In this document: positions 23,943 to 33,711 of the stretch, in pieces | How positions within the stretch are numbered: the first letter of the stretch is position 1 | How the letters are laid out: every line of letters starts with the position of its first letter | Source of the DNA: Mycobacterium arosiense ATCC BAA-1401 = DSM 45069 | Lineage (GTDB): Bacteria > Actinomycetota > Actinomycetes > Mycobacteriales > Mycobacteriaceae | Direction: 5' to 3' | Assembly (NCBI RefSeq): GCF_002086125.1 | Contig: NZ_MVHG01000052.1 | Coordinates: forward strand, 1 to 35,302 | DNA length: 35,302 bases | Position numbers and translations under genes: made by a program | Notes under the pieces: generated by a model | What the model was told of the DNA's origin: nothing | Databases searched by the model: none | The model's input: only the letters and a program-made list of their open reading frames with translations

Positions 23943-25130
23943 TCAGGCCAATACCTCGGCGATGGGCACGGCCGCCGCGATCTTGGCGCGGACCTTCATG
24001 ACCTTGCCGGGCATCCCGCCGCCGACCACCCCGACCAGGGCCCCGTCGCGTTCGTAATAGGCCAGGAACTTGCGGCCGTCGTCCTCGACGATGTGGACGA
24101 TGTCGCCGGCCTCCGGCTCGCCCAGGCACTGGATCTTCACGTCGTATTGGTCGCTCCAGAAGTACGGGACCACCACCACCGCCGGCACATCCTGGCCCAG
24201 CATCGCTGGCACCACGGCCCGGGCCTGATCGGCGACATTGCTCCAATGTTCAACGCGCCCTTGATGTCCCGTCGCATCACGCCACGATGCGACGTCACCG
24301 AGCGCCCACACATTCGGTGCGCTGGTGCGTCCGGCTTCATCACAGACCACGCCGTTGTCGACTTCGACTCCGCTGCCCTCGAGCCAGTCGGTCGCCGGGC
24401 GCGAGCCGATGCCGACCACCACGACGTCGGCCGGCAGCTCGGTGCCATCGCTGAGCACCACCGACTCGACGCGGGAGTCACCACGAACCTCGGCGACGCC
24501 GACGCCGAGGCGAACGTCGACACCCTCGGCGCGGTGCAGCCGGGCCACCAGCTCGCCGATCTGCTCGCCGAGGACCGCGGCCAGCGGGGTCGGCTGCGGC
24601 TCCACCAGCACCACGTCCACGCCCAGGCTGCGCAGGCTGGCCGCCACCTCGCAGCCGATGAAGCCGGCGCCGATGACGACGGCGCGCTGCGCGGCCGACG
24701 CGTGCTCGCGCAGCGCCAGGCTTTCGTCGAACGACCGCAGCACGCGGATGCCCTCGAGGTCCGGGATCGCCGGAATGCGCCGCGGCACCAGGCCGGTGGC
24801 GATGACGAGTTCGTCGTAACGAAGCGTCGATCCGTCGTCGAGAGTCACCGTCTGCGCCACGGTGTCCAGACCGGTCGCGGCCGAGCCCAGCCGCAAGGTG
24901 ATGTCGTTCTCGTCGTACCACTCGCGTGGTTTGAGCGCGGTGTCGTCGACCTCTTTGCGCAGCACCTCTTTGGACAGTGGCGGGCGGTCGTACGGCAGGT
25001 GCACCTCGTCGCTGACGATCGTGATGGGCCCGGAATAGGCCGAGCGCCGCAGCTGCTCGGCGGTGCGGGCGGCGGCCAAGCCGCCGCCGACGATCACGAT
25101 TCCGTTGATGGCGCTTTCGTCACTACTCAC
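23943..25130 (-). CDS. FAD ferredoxin-reductase-like oxidoreductase (Rv0688-like)
   Basis: 395 residues from the GTG at 25130. It has two Rossmann folds: GIVIVGGGLAAARTAEQLR near the amino terminus binds FAD, AVVIGAGFIGCEVAASLRSLG near residue 150 binds NAD(P)H, and VWALGDVASWRD is the second FAD contact. Such enzymes feed electrons from NAD(P)H to ferredoxins, often serving cytochrome P450 or dioxygenase systems. It lies 25 bases after the mycofactocin-coupled SDR, so the two are probably co-transcribed. The SDR's bound nicotinamide must be re-oxidised through mycofactocin, but a direct role for this flavoprotein in that is only a guess. Same position as Rv0688. Confidence 0.93.
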   Translation of the reverse strand: MSSDESAINGIVIVGGGLAAARTAEQLRRSAYSGPITIVSDEVHLPYDRPPLSKEVLRKEVDDTALKPREWYDENDITLRLGSAATGLDTVAQTVTLDDGSTLRYDELVIATGLVPRRIPAIPDLEGIRVLRSFDESLALREHASAAQRAVVIGAGFIGCEVAASLRSLGVDVVLVEPQPTPLAAVLGEQIGELVARLHRAEGVDVRLGVGVAEVRGDSRVESVVLSDGTELPADVVVVGIGSRPATDWLEGSGVEVDNGVVCDEAGRTSAPNVWALGDVASWRDATGHQGRVEHWSNVADQARAVVPAMLGQDVPAVVVVPYFWSDQYDVKIQCLGEPEAGDIVHIVEDDGRKFLAYYERDGALVGVVGGGMPGKVMKVRAKIAAAVPIAEVLA

Positions 25131-25155
25131 GTGGAGTTCTTAGCACGCTGGCCGC

Positions 25156-25983
25156 TCAGTACTTCAGGGCGCCCTTATCGACCGGAATCTGGGTGCCGGT
25201 GAGGGTGCCCGAGCCGTCGCCGGCAAGCCATGCCACCACGTCGGCCACTTCGTCGGCCGTCATGAACCCGTTGGGCTGCACCGGCATTGGCGGAAAGCTG
25301 TGCACGAAGCTGGGATGCCTGGCGAAAATCTCCATCATCGCTTCCGGTTCGATCATCGGGGTGTCCACCGAGTACGGGTGGATGGAGTTGACCCGGATGC
25401 CGAATTCGCCGAGTTCGATGGCCAGGGTGTTGGTCAGCGCGGTGAGCCCGTGTTTGCTGGCCGAATAGTGGCCGTTGCCCGGGGTGGCCTTGATTCCCGC
25501 CGACGAGCTGACCACCACGATGGAGCCGCCGTTTCCCGCCTCGATCATGGCGGGGACGGTGGCGCGCAGCGTGCGCCAGGTGCCGGTCAGGTTGACGCCG
25601 ATGACCGTGTCCCACTGCTCGTCGGTGAGCTCCCAGACGCGGCCCCAGCTCAACACGCCGGCGTTGGCCACCACGATGTCGAGCCGGCCGAACTGCTCGA
25701 TGCCGTCGGCCACCAGTTCCCGCAGCGCGGCGTCGTCGCGGACGTCGAGGACGCGGGTGAGGATCTTGCGCCCCTCGCCCTCCACCAGGCGGGCCGTCTC
25801 GTCGAGGTCTTCGCGGGTGGCCGGCGGGTACGTCACGCTGGCGGATGCCGCAGCGCAGATGTCCAGGGCGATGATGTCGGCGCCCTCGCGGGCCAACCGC
25901 ACCGCATGCGAACGCCCCTGCCCGCGGGCGGCCCCGGTGATGAACGCGACCCGTCCCTGCAGTGATCCACCCTGTCCAGCCAC
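25156..25983 (-). CDS. Mycofactocin-coupled short-chain dehydrogenase (Rv0687-like)
   Basis: 275 residues. The SDR fold is clear: TGAARGQG nucleotide loop (16-23), NAG motif in VANAGVLSWG, active-site serine in VVSSSAG (about 159-161), and Y173-x3-K177. Residues 43-60 (CAAASASVTYPPATREDL) form an extra segment after the second strand that marks the mycofactocin-coupled SDR subfamily. In such enzymes the NAD is held tightly and not exchanged, so mycofactocin acts as the external electron acceptor. The alcohol or ketone substrate is unknown. The final PVDKGALKY is typical of the subfamily. It is the probable client of the mft cluster in this window. Confidence 0.94.
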   Translation of the reverse strand: MAGQGGSLQGRVAFITGAARGQGRSHAVRLAREGADIIALDICAAASASVTYPPATREDLDETARLVEGEGRKILTRVLDVRDDAALRELVADGIEQFGRLDIVVANAGVLSWGRVWELTDEQWDTVIGVNLTGTWRTLRATVPAMIEAGNGGSIVVVSSSAGIKATPGNGHYSASKHGLTALTNTLAIELGEFGIRVNSIHPYSVDTPMIEPEAMMEIFARHPSFVHSFPPMPVQPNGFMTADEVADVVAWLAGDGSGTLTGTQIPVDKGALKY

Positions 25984-26072
25984 GCGTAATCCCTTCTACC
26001 GCCGATGACCAAGCCAGGCTAGCAGCGCAACTGAAACGTGTTCTAATTCGCCCGGGCTGTCCGGGCGAACCC

Positions 26073-26912
26073 CTAGATCTCGGAGATGATCGCGGCGCGC
26101 CGGCTGTTGTATTCGGCGTCGGTCAGCGCCCCGCTGGCGTGCAGATCCTTCAGCTCTTGCAGCCGCGCGGCGATCGTCGGCCCGGGCGGTGTGACGACGG
26201 CGGCCGCCGCTGGCGCCGCGGCGGCCGGCGCCGGTTGGGCGGCCGGCGCCTGCTGTTCGACGGCGCGACGCACCACCGCCTGGATCTGGGCGCGCAACAC
26301 CGGGTTGGACCTGATGTCGACCATCCGATTGAGCGCGACGTTGTTGGCCTTGAGGATCTGCAGGATCTCCATCAACGGGCCGGCCTGCCCGCTCAGGTCG
26401 TAGGTCTTGTTGTCTTCGGCGACCGTGAACTGCGCGGGCACCAGGCCGTTGACCAAAGCGCTTCGCTCCCAGTCGATCCGGTATTCGCTGGTGGTGGGGT
26501 TCACTAGGACCACCACCTTGCGGGCGTTCAGATTGCCGAGCCGCGTCACGCTGGCGATGACCCGGTCTTCGCTGTCGAACGGCAACAGCCCGGGTCCAGC
26601 GATGCGCAGGTGCACCTTGACGACCTGCTGATTGTTGACCCACGTTCCCGTCTCGGTGATCCCGGTGATCTGGGCGAGCGCCAGTACCCCGTTCTGCTCG
26701 AGCGCGGCCGCCTTGGCCGACGACTTGGCGCTGAAGTTCGCCAACGCGAGCGCGACCAACACGTCGGCCGCGGTGACAAGCAGGCCGACGTAGAGCATCC
26801 ACTGCAGCAGGTTGTCGAACCCGAGGGTGAAGTACACGACCAAAAAGATCGGTCCGACCAGTCCACCGCACAGCAAAACGATCAACTGTGCCTTCAGGTA
26901 GCGCGCTAGCAC
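26073..26912 (-). CDS. SHOCT-domain membrane protein (Rv0686-like)
   Basis: 279 residues. Two membrane helices lie at the amino terminus: IVLLCGGLVGPIFLVVYFTL and MLYVGLLVTAADVLVALAL. A soluble domain follows with a beta-rich segment (NGVLALAQITGITETGTWVN). An Ala/Pro-rich linker leads to a carboxy-terminal SHOCT motif, IAARLQELKDLHASGALTDA, continuing EYNSRRAAIISEI. SHOCT segments are thought to mediate oligomer or protein contacts; the job of this protein is unknown. It matches the position and plan of Rv0686. It lies 22 bases after the PE gene and 89 before the SDR, so one transcript may carry all of them. Confidence 0.85.
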   Translation of the reverse strand: MLARYLKAQLIVLLCGGLVGPIFLVVYFTLGFDNLLQWMLYVGLLVTAADVLVALALANFSAKSSAKAAALEQNGVLALAQITGITETGTWVNNQQVVKVHLRIAGPGLLPFDSEDRVIASVTRLGNLNARKVVVLVNPTTSEYRIDWERSALVNGLVPAQFTVAEDNKTYDLSGQAGPLMEILQILKANNVALNRMVDIRSNPVLRAQIQAVVRRAVEQQAPAAQPAPAAAAPAAAAVVTPPGPTIAARLQELKDLHASGALTDAEYNSRRAAIISEI

Positions 26913-26934
26913 ATGCCCCTCCTCGGCAGGTTGC

Positions 26935-27705
26935 CTACACCGGTTCGGGCGGCACGACCGGCACCCGCCGCGCCGGCGGCGGCGCCTGCTGTGCGGGGTG
27001 TGCCGGCTGCGCGGCCGCCGGAGCGTGCGGCGCGGGACGCGCCGCGACCGGCATGGTGGAGGCCGGCGATGCCTGCGGCGGCACCGCGGTCTGCATGGAC
27101 GCGACGGGGTTGGCGACCGGGGTCGCCGCCGATGCCGCCGGCTGGACGGTGGGCGGCGAGGTCGCCGGGGCGTAGGCCGGCATTGCCACCCGCGCCGCGC
27201 CGGCGGGCGTGGTGGCCGACGCCAGTGTCACCGAACCGGCGGGAGCCGCCGCGACCGGCGTGCCGGCCGGTGTCGGGGTGGCCGCCGCCGCGGTCGGCGC
27301 CACCGCCGCCGCCAGGGGTCCCGCGGGCGCGGTCGGCGCGGACGTTCCCATCGCACCGGCGCTCACCGCCGGAACCTGCGCGGCCATCGACGCCGGGCCC
27401 GCCGCGGTCTGCAACGGCGTGGTGTTGGCCGCCTCGGCGAAGGCGTACTGCGCCGCACCGCCGTTCATCAGCTGCACGAACTGGCTGTGGAACGCGGCCG
27501 CCTGGGCGCTCAGCGCCTGATACACCTGGGAATGCGCATCGAAGAGTGCGGCGATGCTCGCCGATACCTCGTCGGCGCCGGGGGCCAGCACACTTGAGGT
27601 CGGTCCCAGCGCGGCGGTGTTGGCGGAGGTGATCGCCGACCCGATCCGGGCCAGGTCCCCCGCGGCCGCCGCCACGAATTCGGGAGTCGCTTGAACGTAC
27701 GACAT
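26935..27705 (-). CDS. PE-family protein
   Basis: 256 residues from the ATG at 27705 (MSYVQATPEFVAAAAGDLAR), with GGGGAGG upstream. The first 95 or so residues are a PE domain: P8-E9, two long Ala-rich helices, and Y87-A-F-A-E91, which fits the YxxxD/E type VII secretion signal. The rest is Ala/Pro/Thr-rich low complexity ending PPEPV, not a PGRS tail. There is no PPE or esx gene beside it, so its partner is elsewhere or absent. ESX-5 export is expected from the family. M. tuberculosis has no PE gene here; this is an insertion between tuf and the Rv0686-like gene. PE genes of this kind point to a slow-growing species. Confidence 0.92.
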   Translation of the reverse strand: MSYVQATPEFVAAAAGDLARIGSAITSANTAALGPTSSVLAPGADEVSASIAALFDAHSQVYQALSAQAAAFHSQFVQLMNGGAAQYAFAEAANTTPLQTAAGPASMAAQVPAVSAGAMGTSAPTAPAGPLAAAVAPTAAAATPTPAGTPVAAAPAGSVTLASATTPAGAARVAMPAYAPATSPPTVQPAASAATPVANPVASMQTAVPPQASPASTMPVAARPAPHAPAAAQPAHPAQQAPPPARRVPVVPPEPV

Positions 27706-27810
27706 CGGCACCTCCCCGCCACGCCTACGGTGAGAATTGTGAGCAAATCCTAAACCAGTCGGCCGCCCGCCGCTCGATTTCGCCGGGGCCGACACCGGGC
27801 CAGAAGCACA

Positions 27811-27842
27811 AAGCCCGGATCGCCAGTCGGCGATCCGGGCTT
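27811..27842 (-). terminator. Intrinsic terminator after tuf
   Basis: AAGCCCGGATCGCC (27811-27824) and GGCGATCCGGGCTT (27829-27842) are perfect complements around the four-base loop AGTC, giving a 14-base-pair hairpin. It begins 14 bases after the tuf stop. The minus strand continues TTTGTGC, a short U-rich tail. It closes the str operon and insulates the PE gene. Confidence 0.88.
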
Positions 27843-27856
27843 CGCGGGGATTCGAA

Positions 27857-29047
<1,191 letters not shown>

Positions 29048-29214
29048 TTCTGTGTCCTCCTGGACTAGTTGGTGCTTGTTAAAGCAGTGTTGGTGGTTTT
29101 CAGTTGTGCCGCGCCCAAGGCATTGCAATGACCCGGCAAGATTACTCCGAGCGGACCTGAGCTCATGGCCCGACTCCGCGCTCGTAAGCTCCGCTTACTC
29201 GCCGTCGTCTTCGC
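29048..29214. other. fusA-tuf spacer
   Basis: A 167-base spacer with the tuf Shine-Dalgarno at its end and no gene. I could not identify a confident tuf-specific promoter or a terminator. Confidence 0.4.
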
Positions 29215-31320
29215 TCACTGGCCCGTCGCCTTCGCGATGATCTCCTTCGACACGTTCGCCGGCACTTCGGCGTATGAGTCGAAGACCATGGAGTAGTTCG
29301 CCCGGCCTTGGGTCTTGGACCGCAGGTCGCCGACGTAGCCGAACATCTCCGACAGCGGCACATGCGCCCGCACGACACGCGCGCCGCTCCGCTCCTCCAT
29401 GGCCTGAATCTGGCCGCGGCGGGAGTTCAAGTCGCCGATCACATCACCCATGTAGTCCTCGGGCGTGGTGACCTCGACGGCCATGATCGGTTCTAGGATG
29501 ACCGGCTGCGCTTGCGCCGCAGCCTTTTTCAGCACCTGGGAACCGGCGATCTTGAAGGCCATTTCGGACGAGTCGACCTCGTGGAACGCCCCGTCGAGCA
29601 GGGTGACCTTGAGGTTCACCAGCGGGTAGCCGGCCAGCACGCCGTACTGCATGGCGTCCTGCGCACCGGCGTCCACCGACGGGATGTACTCCCGGGGGAT
29701 GCGCCCACCGGTGACCTTGTTCTCGAACTCGTAGGTCGCACCGTCCTCGCCGGTGAACGGCTCGAGGTTGATGATCACTTTCGCGAACTGACCCGAACCA
29801 CCCGTCTGCTTCTTGTGGGTGAACTCGACGTTCTGCGCGGCCCGCTTGATGGTTTCCTTGTAGGCCACCTGCGGCTTGCCGACGTTGGCCTCGACCTTGA
29901 ACTCGCGGCGCATCCGGTCGACCAGGATGTCCAGGTGCAGCTCACCCATGCCGCCGATGACGGTCTGACCGGTCTCGGAGTCCAGGTGCACCTTGAACGT
30001 CGGGTCTTCCTCGGCGAGCTTCTGGATCGATAGCGACAGCTTCTCCTGGTCGCTCTTCGTCTTGGGCTCGATGGCGACCTCGAGCACCGGGTCGGGGAAG
30101 GTCATCGACTCCAGCACGATCTGGTGGTTCGGGTCGCTCAGCGTGTCACCGGTGGTGGTGTCCTTGAGCCCGATCACCGCGTAGATGTGACCGGCCGAGG
30201 CGGTCTCCACCGGGTTCTCCTTGTTGGAGTGCATCTGGAACAGCTTGCCCAGGCGCTCCTTCTTGCCCTTGGTGGCGTTGATGACCTGGCTGCCGGAGTC
30301 GACCTTGCCCGAATACACCCGGACGTAGGTCAGCTTGCCGAAGAACGGGTGCGTCGCCACCTTGAACGCGAGCGCGGAGAACGGCTCGTCGGTCGACGGC
30401 TTGCGGGTGACCTCTTCGTCCTCCTTGCCCGGCACGTGGCCGACGGCCGGCGGCACGTCCAGCGGCGACGGCAGGTAGTCGATCACGGCGTCCAGCATCG
30501 GCTGCACGCCCTTGTTCTTGAAGGCACTGCCGCACAGCACCGGGTAGGCCTCCGAGCTGATGGTCAGCTTGCGGATCGCGGCCTTGATCTCGGCGACCGT
30601 GAGCTCTTCGCCCCCGAGGTACTTGTCCAGCAGCGCCTCGTCGGTCTCGGCGACGGCCTCGAGCAGCTTGGTGCGGTACTCCTCGGCCTTCTCGGCCAGC
30701 TCGGCCGGGATCTCGATGGTGTCGTAGGTCTCGCCCAGCTTGGTCTCGCCGCGCCACACCTTGGCGTTCATCTCGACCAGGTCGACGATGCCCTCGAAGT
30801 CACCCTCGGAGCCGACGGGCAGCTGGATCGGGATGGCGTTGGCTCCGAGACGCTCCTCCATGGTCTTCACGGAGAAGTAGAAGTCGGCCCCGATCTTGTC
30901 CATCTTGTTGACGAAGCAGATGCGCGGGACGTCGTACTTGTCGGCCTGCCGCCAGACCTGCTCGGACTGCGGCTCGACGCCCTCCTTGCCGTCGAAGACG
31001 GCCACGGCACCGTCGAGGACGCGCAGGCTGCGCTCCACCTCGACGGTGAAGTCGACGTGGCCGGGGGTGTCGATGATGTTGATCTGGTTGTTTTTCCAGA
31101 AGCAGGTGGTGGCCGCGGAGGTGATGGTGATCCCCCGCTCCTGCTCCTGCTCCATCCAGTCCATGGTGGCGGCGCCGTCATGCACCTCACCGATCTTGTA
31201 GCTGATACCGGTGTAGTAGAGGATGCGCTCGGTCGTCGTCGTCTTGCCGGCGTCGATGTGCGCCATGATGCCGATGTTGCGGACCTTGGTGAGGTCGGTC
31301 AGCACGTCCTTCTGTGCCAC
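29215..31320 (-). CDS. fusA: Elongation factor G
   Basis: 701 residues from the GTG at 31320 (MAQKDVLTDLTKVRNIGIMA), the same length as M. tuberculosis FusA1. EF-G drives translocation and, with RRF, ribosome recycling. GTPase motifs are AHIDAGKTTTTERILYYTG, DTPGHVDF and NKMDKIGAD. Domain IV carries QTGGSGQFAKV and GGRIPREYIPSVDAG. It is the third gene of the str operon, 80 bases after rpsG. Confidence 0.98.
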   Translation of the reverse strand: MAQKDVLTDLTKVRNIGIMAHIDAGKTTTTERILYYTGISYKIGEVHDGAATMDWMEQEQERGITITSAATTCFWKNNQINIIDTPGHVDFTVEVERSLRVLDGAVAVFDGKEGVEPQSEQVWRQADKYDVPRICFVNKMDKIGADFYFSVKTMEERLGANAIPIQLPVGSEGDFEGIVDLVEMNAKVWRGETKLGETYDTIEIPAELAEKAEEYRTKLLEAVAETDEALLDKYLGGEELTVAEIKAAIRKLTISSEAYPVLCGSAFKNKGVQPMLDAVIDYLPSPLDVPPAVGHVPGKEDEEVTRKPSTDEPFSALAFKVATHPFFGKLTYVRVYSGKVDSGSQVINATKGKKERLGKLFQMHSNKENPVETASAGHIYAVIGLKDTTTGDTLSDPNHQIVLESMTFPDPVLEVAIEPKTKSDQEKLSLSIQKLAEEDPTFKVHLDSETGQTVIGGMGELHLDILVDRMRREFKVEANVGKPQVAYKETIKRAAQNVEFTHKKQTGGSGQFAKVIINLEPFTGEDGATYEFENKVTGGRIPREYIPSVDAGAQDAMQYGVLAGYPLVNLKVTLLDGAFHEVDSSEMAFKIAGSQVLKKAAAQAQPVILEPIMAVEVTTPEDYMGDVIGDLNSRRGQIQAMEERSGARVVRAHVPLSEMFGYVGDLRSKTQGRANYSMVFDSYAEVPANVSKEIIAKATGQ

Positions 31321-31400
31321 AGAAGTCTTCCCACTCTTTCGATTGCTTGGTTAGTTCGCTGTCGCTTTGCGCCCGGCCGCTCTGCCGTTGGACGCCGCCC

Positions 31401-31871
31401 CTACCAGCGATAGTGCGCGAAGGCGCGGTTGGCCTCGGCCATCTTGTGGGTGTCCTCGCGCCGCTTGACGGCGGCTCCGAGGCCATTGCTGGCATCCAGG
31501 ATCTCGTTGGCCAGCCGTTCGACCATGGTCTTCTCGCGGCGTTGCTTGGAGAAGCTGACCAGCCAGCGCAGCGCCAGCGTCACCGAGCGATCCGGACGCA
31601 CCTCGACCGGGACCTGGTAGGTAGCGCCACCGACGCGGCGGCTGCGCACCTCGAGGGAGGGCTTGACGTTGTCCATCGCCCGCTTGAGCGTGATCACCGG
31701 GTCGGTGCCAGTCTTGTCGCGGGCCTGTTCGAGCGCACCATAAACAATGCGCTCGGCCAGCGATTTCTTCCCGTCCAGCAGAACTTTGTTCACCAGCTGC
31801 GTCACCAGCTGCGACCCGTAGACCGGGTCATTGACCAACGGACGCTTCGGCGCGGGCCCCTTGCGCGGCAT
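31401..31871 (-). CDS. rpsG: 30S ribosomal protein S7
   Basis: 156 residues, starting [21 protein letters not shown]7 nucleates the 30S head. The RNA-binding core KSLAERIVYGALEQ and PSLEVRSRRVGGATYQVPVEV is complete, and the end AHYRW is standard. The ATG at 31871 overlaps the rpsL stop by one base (TGATG). Confidence 0.98.
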   Translation of the reverse strand: MPRKGPAPKRPLVNDPVYGSQLVTQLVNKVLLDGKKSLAERIVYGALEQARDKTGTDPVITLKRAMDNVKPSLEVRSRRVGGATYQVPVEVRPDRSVTLALRWLVSFSKQRREKTMVERLANEILDASNGLGAAVKRREDTHKMAEANRAFAHYRW

Positions 31872-32245
31872 CAGCTCTTCTCCTTCTTGGCGCCGTAACG
31901 GCTCCGAGCCTGCTTGCGGTTCTTGACACCCTGGGTGTCGAGCGAGCCGCGGATGATCTTGTACCGGACACCGGGAAGGTCCTTCACACGTCCACCACGC
32001 ACCAGCACCATCGAGTGCTCCTGCAGGTTGTGGCCCTCGCCGGGGATGTAGGCCGTGACCTCAACCTGGCTGGTCAGCTTCACGCGGGCGACCTTCCGAA
32101 GCGCCGAGTTCGGCTTCTTCGGGGTGGTGGTGTACACGCGGGTGCATACGCCACGGCGCTGCGGGCTGCCCTTCAGGGCCGCGGTCTTGACCTTGGCGAC
32201 CTTGTCGCGGCGACCCTTGCGGACCAGCTGCTGAATGGTTGGCAT
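31871..32245 (-). CDS. rpsL: 30S ribosomal protein S12
   Basis: 124 residues. S12 controls decoding accuracy. Lysines 43 (in [12 protein letters not shown]) and 88 (in [13 protein letters not shown]) are both wild type, so no classic streptomycin-resistance change is present. The ATG at 32245 is preceded on the coding strand by GCCTCCTAG, which is not a Shine-Dalgarno; only GAAAG eight bases upstream could serve. First gene of the str operon. Confidence 0.98.
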
Positions 32246-32307
32246 CTAGGAGGCTTTCTGTGTTCGTGTTCGGCGTACTTCTAGCGTCTTTAAGTCTGTG
32301 TACTGCA

Positions 32308-32313
32308 ATTATG
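32308..32313 (-). promoter_or_regulatory. Candidate proximal -10 for rpsL
   Basis: CATAAT on the minus strand, about 63 bases before the rpsL start, is close to TATAAT. No good -35 is found upstream at the right distance. It could be a second start site or chance. Confidence 0.25.
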
Positions 32314-32356
32314 CCCGTCCGCGTTACCCCGCGTCCGGGTGTGTCGCATGCGCTGC

Positions 32357-32377
32357 GCATCGGAGAGGGTCCGATGC
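32357..32377 (-). promoter_or_regulatory. rpsL leader hairpin
   Basis: GCATCGGA (32357-32364) and TCCGATGC (32370-32377) are perfect complements around a five-base loop. The hairpin lies in the 200-base untranslated leader predicted between the promoter at 32452-32481 and rpsL. There is no U-run after it, so it is not an obvious terminator. A structural or regulatory role is inferred. Confidence 0.5.
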
Positions 32378-32451
32378 TTCGTGGACACGCGAATTCGCCC
32401 GGCATCCACTTCCTTACGTCAGGCGCCGTAAGCCGCCAGGCACGAGGGACC

Positions 32452-32481
32452 ACAATACCCGCCGCCGGTCTCGCTGGTCAA
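32452..32481 (-). promoter_or_regulatory. str operon (rpsL) promoter
   Basis: On the minus strand TTGACC (32481-32476) is followed after 18 bases by TATTGT (32457-32452), a strong SigA-type match (5 of 6 at -35, TANNNT at -10). The start point would be near 32445, giving a leader of about 200 bases. It lies about 30 bases beyond the end of the upstream TetR gene. Confidence 0.75.
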
Positions 32482-32507
32482 AGCGACGGCGGGGGGGTAT
32501 CCGACTC

Positions 32508-33149
32508 CTACCGGGCGCCGCCGGCGGCGGTGCGCCTTTCCACACCGGCCGCCAGCCGCAGCACCATGTCGGAGAACAACGCGTCGGTGTCGATGTCATC
32601 CATCACGCCGGTCATCTCCAGCAAAACGAAGCCGTGTAGGGCCGACCAGAATTCGAGCGCCGCATGGAAAGCTTCTTCGCCGTCCAGGCCGTAGGACGAC
32701 AGCACGGCGATCACCGGGGCGGCAGCCGCACGGGTCGCCGCCGTGTACTCGGGATCGTCGCCGCCCAGCGGCATCCGGGTGAAGGCCGAGTAGCGGCCCG
32801 GGTGGTGATGCGCGTAGCTGCGGTAGGCACCCGCCATCACCAACACCGCGTCGTCGCGGGCGCGGCCCTCGCCGACCCGGTTCAGCATCGTGATGATGTC
32901 GTCGATCACCCGGATCCGCACCGCGCGGCGCAGGTCCTCCAGGCTGTCGACGTGGTTGTACAGCGACGGCCCCTTGGTGCCCAGCTGCATCGCCAGCGCG
33001 TTGATGGTCAGGGCGTCCCATCCCTCGCGGTCCAGGAACGTCAGCGCGCCATCGATGATCCCGTCCCGGCTGAGCTTGGCCGGCCGGGAGGCGGGCCGTC
33101 CCGCGCGCGGGCGCCCGGCCGCCGGCGACGGATCCGGTGGAGCTGCCAT
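32508..33149 (-). CDS. TetR-family regulator (Rv0681-like)
   Basis: 213 residues from the ATG at 33149. An Ala/Pro/Arg-rich tail of about 25 residues precedes the helix-turn-helix: LSRDGIIDGALTFLDREGWDALTINALAMQLGTKGPSLYNHVDSLEDL. The carboxy-terminal domain, with YRSYAHHHPGRYSAFTRMP and EEAFHAALEFWSALHGFVLLE, is the type found in the TetR_C_33/WHG group. It is upstream of rpsL on the same strand and divergent from the DUF3060 genes, as in Rv0681-Rv0680c. The ligand is unknown. The 148-base divergent spacer has a weak inverted repeat AACTA-N7-TAGTT (33188-33204) that could be its operator. Confidence 0.9.
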   Translation of the reverse strand: MAAPPDPSPAAGRPRAGRPASRPAKLSRDGIIDGALTFLDREGWDALTINALAMQLGTKGPSLYNHVDSLEDLRRAVRIRVIDDIITMLNRVGEGRARDDAVLVMAGAYRSYAHHHPGRYSAFTRMPLGGDDPEYTAATRAAAAPVIAVLSSYGLDGEEAFHAALEFWSALHGFVLLEMTGVMDDIDTDALFSDMVLRLAAGVERRTAAGGAR

Positions 33150-33297
33150 GGCGGTCGCCCTTCGATCGCAATAAACGGGATGCGGTTAACTAATGACTCT
33201 AGTTGAGAAAATGACTCTGCCACCGAGCAGGCAAATGCACGTAATGTCATGCTTGCTCGTTTCGGGCAGCCGACCCGCCGGAAAAAGGGGGCCCGCA

Positions 33298-33672
33298 GTG
33301 AAGTGGACGAGTGTCGCCGGGTCACTGGCCATCTGTGTCATCGCCGTTGCCGGCGCCGCCGCCGCGCCGGGTATCGCGCAGGCCAAGAACGGTGACACCC
33401 ATGTCATCGGGCAAGACATCGAGCAGACGGTCGACTGCAACGACGCCACGCTGATGGTCAACGGCACCGGCATCACCGTCACCGCGCTGGGCAACTGCTA
33501 TGCCGTAACGGTGATGGGGTCGTCGAACACCGTCGTCGCCGACTCGGTGTCACATGACATCACCGTGTACGGCTACAACCAGACGGTGTTCTACAAGAAT
33601 GGTCAGCCCGCTCTGTGGGACCGCGGCCGGGAACTGGGCATGACCAACCGGCTGCAGCAGGTGCCGAGCTGA
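33298..33672 (+). CDS. Secreted DUF3060 protein (Rv0680c-like)
   Basis: 124 residues from the GTG at 33298 (MKWTSVAGSLAICVIAVAGA), with AAGGGGG upstream; the length matches Rv0680c as I recall it. The amino terminus is a signal peptide likely cleaved after GIAQA. The mature part is a DUF3060 domain of short beta repeats: VDCNDATLMVNGTGITVTALGNC then VTVMGSSNTVVADSVSHDITVYG. Function is unknown. Longer frames opening at 33193 lack a ribosome binding site. It is followed 39 bases later by a second DUF3060 gene. Confidence 0.85.
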   Translation: MKWTSVAGSLAICVIAVAGAAAAPGIAQAKNGDTHVIGQDIEQTVDCNDATLMVNGTGITVTALGNCYAVTVMGSSNTVVADSVSHDITVYGYNQTVFYKNGQPALWDRGRELGMTNRLQQVPS

Positions 33673-33711
33673 ACCACATCATCATCGCCAACCGAGGGGA
33701 ATCGAGGACAC

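Noticed and set aside
26888..27632. Plus-strand Ala/Gly-rich frames resembling PGRS sequence
   Set aside because: They are antisense to the Ala/Pro-rich tail of the PE gene; repeats of GCC/GGC on one strand give Gly/Ala on the other.
30124..31413. 429-codon plus-strand open frame over fusA
   Set aside because: Antisense to EF-G. Its Leu/Asp/Gly/Val bias is the reverse complement of the EF-G codons.
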